Source: Agrobacterium tumefaciens
GTDB taxonomy: Bacteria; Pseudomonadota; Alphaproteobacteria; Rhizobiales; Rhizobiaceae
DNA: 64,000 bases
Direction of reading: 5' to 3'
NCBI RefSeq assembly: GCF_017726655.1
Contig: NZ_CP072309.1
Location: 1,794,501 to 1,858,500 of the forward strand
Part shown: one piece after another, positions 61,193-64,000 of the stretch
Layout: every line of letters begins with the position of its first letter
How positions within the stretch are numbered: position 1 is the stretch's first letter
Notes under the pieces: generated by a model
Told to the model about the DNA's origin: nothing
Seen by the model: the letters and a program-made list of their open reading frames with translations, nothing else
The model's database searches: none
Position numbers and translations under genes: made by a program

Positions 61193-62200
61193 TCAGCTGA
61201 AGAGCGAGGTCAGTCCATAAACCGAAGCGGAGATCAGTGCCGCCGCTGGCATGGTGACGACCCAGGCGATGACGATATTGCCTGCAAGCCCCCAGCGCAC
61301 CGCCGAGACACGGCGTGCCGCACCCACGCCGACGATCGCGCCGGTGATGGTGTGGGTGGTGGAAACGGGGATACCGAGCCAGGTGGCGCCGAACAGGGTC
61401 AGCGCACCGCCGGTTTCGGCACAGAACCCCTGCATCGGGTTGAGCCGGGTGATCTTCGATCCCATCGTATGCACGATGCGCCAGCCGCCGAACAGTGTGC
61501 CAAGCGCCATGGCAGACTGGCAGGAGATCACCACCCAGAACGGAACATAGAAGCTTTCGCCAAGATGCCCCTGGCTGAAAAGCAGCACGGCGATGATGCC
61601 CATGGTTTTCTGGGCATCATTGCCGCCGTGGCCCAGCGAATAAAGCGAGGCGGAAATGAACTGCATCACGCGGAAGGTTCGGTCGACGGCAAACGGCGTT
61701 TGCCGCACGAAAAGCCATGACACGGCCAGTACGAGAATGAGCGCCAGAAAGAACCCGATGGCCGGCGACATGAAGATCGCGCCAACCGTCTTCAATAGGC
61801 CTGACCAGACGATGGAATTAAAGCCCACCTTGGCAAGGCCGGCCCCGACGAGGCCGCCGATCAAGGCATGCGACGAGCTGGACGGTATGCCGAAAACCCA
61901 GGTGACGATGTTCCAGACGATAGCGCCGATGAGGGCCGCAAAGATGACTTGCGGTGAGACGATGGCCGGATCGATGATGCCGGTGCCGAGGGTCTCTGCC
62001 ACATGCAGGCCGAAGAAGAGAAAGGCGATGAAATTGAAGAACGCCGCCCACGCGACTGCATATTGCGGCCGCAGCACGCGCGTCGAAACGATGGTGGCGA
62101 TGGAATTGGCGGCGTCGTGCAAACCGTTCAGGAAATCGAAGAACAATGCGATGGCAATGAGGCCGACAAGCAGCGGCAGGGCGAGTGCGACATCCATCAC
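61193..62200 (-). CDS. pit: Low-affinity inorganic phosphate transporter (PiT family)
   Basis: The 335-residue inner-membrane protein has about ten hydrophobic segments. The family signatures are present twice: FLNGLHDAANSIATIVSTRV near the N-terminus and SLGHGGNDAQKTMGIIAVLL in the second half (GANDVAN-type motif). SSSHALIGGLVGAGLAKVGF and GIPVSTTHTITGAIVGVG are also typical. It moves phosphate, usually as a metal-phosphate complex driven by the proton gradient. Its start overlaps the stop of the DUF47 gene by four bases. Confidence 0.94.
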   Translation of the reverse strand: MMDVALALPLLVGLIAIALFFDFLNGLHDAANSIATIVSTRVLRPQYAVAWAAFFNFIAFLFFGLHVAETLGTGIIDPAIVSPQVIFAALIGAIVWNIVTWVFGIPSSSSHALIGGLVGAGLAKVGFNSIVWSGLLKTVGAIFMSPAIGFFLALILVLAVSWLFVRQTPFAVDRTFRVMQFISASLYSLGHGGNDAQKTMGIIAVLLFSQGHLGESFYVPFWVVISCQSAMALGTLFGGWRIVHTMGSKITRLNPMQGFCAETGGALTLFGATWLGIPVSTTHTITGAIVGVGAARRVSAVRWGLAGNIVIAWVVTMPAAALISASVYGLTSLFS

Positions 62201-62841
62201 ACGTTCTCGATCACGATGCCGCTGATCTCATTGGCCACATCCTCGAACCGGTCGACAACCTTTTCGAGTTCGCCATAGATTTCGCTGCCGATCATGTAGG
62301 CCATCGCATTGCCGGTCGCACCATGGCGGCGGAAGAGATCCTTCAGCCCCTGATCATGGAGATCGTCGGAGCGGCCCTCGACCCGCGTCACCTCTTCGGC
62401 GATCGCCGACAGGCGTTGCGCGTTCGCACCGACCTTGTTGAGAAGCGGGATTGCCTCCGCGATCAGTCCGGCTGCACGCACGATCTCATGGCCCATCTCT
62501 TTCATAAGCGGGTCAAACTCGCTCTGTTCGAAAAGCCTGATTGTCTTGACGGTCTTGTGCATCATGTCGATGGCATCATCCATCGACTGGATGAGGTCCT
62601 TGATGTCGCCACGATCGAATGGCGTGATGAAGCTGCGTCTGACGGCAAGAAGCACATCGCGGGTAATGTCATCAGCCTGATGTTCGAGCGCAACGATCAG
62701 CTCACAGTTCTTGTCGACGTCTGTCCCGCTCAGCAATTGGTCAAGGGCTTCAGCCGCTTTGATGACGGTTTCGGAATGTTTGCTGAACATGTCGAAGAAA
62801 CGGTCCTCGCGCGGCATCAGCTTGCGAAAAATACTCATCAT
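62197..62841 (-). CDS. DUF47 family PhoU-like protein (Pit accessory)
   Basis: The 214 residues start MMSIFRKLMPREDRFFDMFS, the standard beginning of DUF47 (PF01865). The protein is all helical with HQADDITRDVLLAVRRSFIT and PFDRGDIKDLIQSMDDAIDM, a PhoU-like repeat containing acidic metal-binding residues. In Sinorhizobium the equivalent gene precedes pit in the orfA-pit operon and is thought to modulate the transporter. The overlapping pit gene confirms the operon. A PHO box lies upstream. Confidence 0.93.
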   Translation of the reverse strand: MMSIFRKLMPREDRFFDMFSKHSETVIKAAEALDQLLSGTDVDKNCELIVALEHQADDITRDVLLAVRRSFITPFDRGDIKDLIQSMDDAIDMMHKTVKTIRLFEQSEFDPLMKEMGHEIVRAAGLIAEAIPLLNKVGANAQRLSAIAEEVTRVEGRSDDLHDQGLKDLFRRHGATGNAMAYMIGSEIYGELEKVVDRFEDVANEISGIVIENV

Positions 62842-62884
62842 GCGAATTGGCCCTCAATGGCGCTATATTAGTTGTTGGGGGTGA

Positions 62885-62902
62885 TTGTCATAAAACTGTC
62901 AT
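62885..62902 (+). promoter_or_regulatory. PHO box upstream of the DUF47-pit operon
   Basis: TTGTCATAAAACTGTCAT contains two direct repeats of TGTCAT spaced 11 bases apart, a near-consensus PhoB site. It lies 44 bases upstream of the DUF47 start on the minus strand and 53 bases upstream of the Nudix start at 62955 on the plus strand. In Sinorhizobium meliloti PhoB represses the homologous operon under phosphate starvation, so repression is the likely effect here. Confidence 0.8.
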
Positions 62903-62954
62903 AAATCCACGCGGGGCATTGATGCAACCCGGAAAATCAGCACTATCAACGGAT

Positions 62955-63497
62955 ATGAAATCATCAAAGAAGCGCCGCAAATCCCGACCGGCTCGTCCAC
63001 TGACCTTACTCCAGCAACTGGCTGCGGTTCCCGAAAAGCTCTTCACCGGCGCTTTTCGGCAGCAATATGCCGCCTTGTGCTTCCGTTATGCCGCCGATGG
63101 CGAGGGCGTTGAGATTTTGCTGGTTACCTCCAGGACCAGCGGCCGGTGGATCATTCCGCGTGGCTGGCCGATGAAACGCAAGAAGCCGCACCAGGCAGCG
63201 GCGATCGAAGCGTGGGAAGAGGCGGGCGTGCGCGGCCGCGTCAGGAAGGACGCCGTCGGCCGCTATACGTATCTGAAAATGCTCGATAACGGCGATGTCG
63301 TCCCCTGCATGGTGGATGTGTTTCAGATCGAAGTGACTGAGGCTGACGCCAGTTTTAAGGAACGCGGACAACGCGTCTCGGAATGGGTGCGCCCCGATGA
63401 AGCGGCAAGGCGTGTCCGGGATATTGAACTGAAATCGCTGCTGGTCGATTTCCGCCCGAAAGGCAAGAGGAAACGAGAAAGCGGCGGAAAGCTGTAA
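62955..63497 (+). CDS. Nudix hydrolase
   Basis: ATG 62955 (MKSSKKRRKSRPARPLTLLQ) is preferred; the longer frame to 62847 runs through the PHO box region. The 180 residues contain LLVTSRTSGRWIIPRGWPMK then a Nudix box, GWPMKRKKPHQAAAIEAWEE then AGVRG, in which the first conserved Glu is replaced by Lys, as in several rhizobial members of this group, while EE-x-G is kept. This resembles enzymes that act on diphosphoinositol-like or dinucleotide substrates, but the substrate is unknown. The C-terminus is Lys/Arg-rich. The product is cytoplasmic. Confidence 0.82.
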   Translation: MKSSKKRRKSRPARPLTLLQQLAAVPEKLFTGAFRQQYAALCFRYAADGEGVEILLVTSRTSGRWIIPRGWPMKRKKPHQAAAIEAWEEAGVRGRVRKDAVGRYTYLKMLDNGDVVPCMVDVFQIEVTEADASFKERGQRVSEWVRPDEAARRVRDIELKSLLVDFRPKGKRKRESGGKL

Positions 63498-63594
63498 GCC
63501 GCAAGCTGCCGTTCCACCTATATCGCCAGCAGCCGAAAGAGGCGGATCAGAATCGCCTGTTGTCTCGGCTTTGTGTGGCCCGCTCTGGCGAGCT

Positions 63595-64000
63595 TCATCG
63601 GGTAGGGACGGCTCCGCCCTGAACCTTCTGCAGTCCACAGTCGCGAACGATCTCCGCAATATGGGAAAATTGCGCCGAAAGCGGATTGCTTCTGCGCCAC
63701 ACCATGCCGATTGTGCGTGATGGACGCGGCTCCGCCAGCCGGAACACCGAGACGGAGGATTGCCGCGTCTCCATATCGACGGCCATCTGGGGAATGAGTG
63801 TCACGCCGATCCCTGCGCCCACCATTTGCACCAATGTCGATAGCGAGCTTCCCTCCATCAATACCCGCGGCGGCGCGTTCGTGGTGCTGCAAAAAGAAAG
63901 GGCCTGGTTGCGGAAACAATGACCCTCCTCCAAGAGCAAAAGCCGCATTTCGCCCAGCTTGTCAGCGCTCGGTACCGGCATTCCCTCGTCCTCGGAAGGA
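63595..64000 (-). CDS. oxyR: OxyR-type LysR regulator, C-terminal part (cut by the window edge)
   Basis: The frame is open to the right edge and ends at 63595, giving 134 residues of the LysR effector domain (EDEGMPVPSADKLGEMRLLL). LEEGHCFRNQALSFC contains two Cys nine residues apart, matching Cys199 and Cys208 of E. coli OxyR, which form the peroxide-sensing disulfide. Downstream, GSSLSTLVQMVGAGIGVTLI and PQMAVDMETRQ fit the second half of the domain. This is therefore probably a hydrogen peroxide-responsive activator. The DNA-binding N-terminus lies outside the window. Confidence 0.85.
   Translation of the reverse strand, partial: PSEDEGMPVPSADKLGEMRLLLLEEGHCFRNQALSFCSTTNAPPRVLMEGSSLSTLVQMVGAGIGVTLIPQMAVDMETRQSSVSVFRLAEPRPSRTIGMVWRRSNPLSAQFSHIAEIVRDCGLQKVQGGAVPTR

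Noticed and set aside
1..64000. CRISPR arrays, rRNA, tRNA and riboswitches
   Set aside because: No regularly spaced short repeats and no recognisable RNA gene or riboswitch core was found by reading both strands; short tRNAs could still be missed without a search tool.

Overview
The window reads as chromosome from an alphaproteobacterium of the Rhizobiaceae, most likely the Agrobacterium/Rhizobium group. This is inferred from gene content: an Omp25/Omp31-type porin-like barrel, a DUF982 protein, a Ku-LigD-Ku end-joining cluster, a DUF47-Pit phosphate operon with a PHO box, and several ABC sugar uptake modules. No rRNA, tRNA or CRISPR array was seen.

Region 1 (1-19.1 kb) is a polysaccharide locus heavily broken by insertion sequences. 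An IS30-family element sits inside an IS3-family element at the left edge. At 4.9-10.7 kb there is a three-level nest: an IS3-family element (4933-10747) is split by an IS110-family element (about 5078-9659), which is split by an IS66-family element (6215-9316). The IS66 insertion has an exact 8-bp target duplication, and the element carries a passenger gene of unknown function next to tnpABC. Between the elements are surface-polysaccharide genes: a methyltransferase with a coiled-coil tail, a GT4-RgpF fusion, a GT-C membrane transferase and a GT2-GtrA protein. The GT2-GtrA gene lies between two copies of an IS-end-like repeat.

Region 2 (19.5-28.0 kb) continues the surface-glycan genes: a 1013-residue methyltransferase-GT2-GT4 fusion, a nucleotide-sugar epimerase, a GT2 rhamnosyltransferase-like protein and a complete dTDP-L-rhamnose operon (rmlC-B-D-A order). 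With the RgpF domain in region 1, this points to a rhamnose-containing O-antigen or similar surface glycan.

Region 3 (28.0-34 kb) is a decayed prophage or island: a fused tail-gene remnant, an overlapping Rz/Rz1-like spanin pair, small phage membrane proteins and a tyrosine integrase with a disturbed C-terminus. An outer-membrane beta-barrel gene and a DUF982 gene lie between them.

Region 4 (34-64 kb) is ordinary, higher-GC chromosome with few gaps. It holds a UvrD-like helicase, a secreted alpha/beta hydrolase, a LacI-controlled operon (lacI, FAD oxidoreductase, sugar ABC transporter with tandem palindromic operators upstream), and a catabolic module of mannonate dehydratase, GntR regulator and family-5 ABC transporter. 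These are followed by a membrane protein, an MHYT-PAS-GGDEF-EAL protein, an SDR oxidoreductase, the end-joining cluster (small ORF, ku, ligD, convergent ku), the DUF47-pit operon, a Nudix protein and the C-terminus of an OxyR-type regulator cut by the window end.
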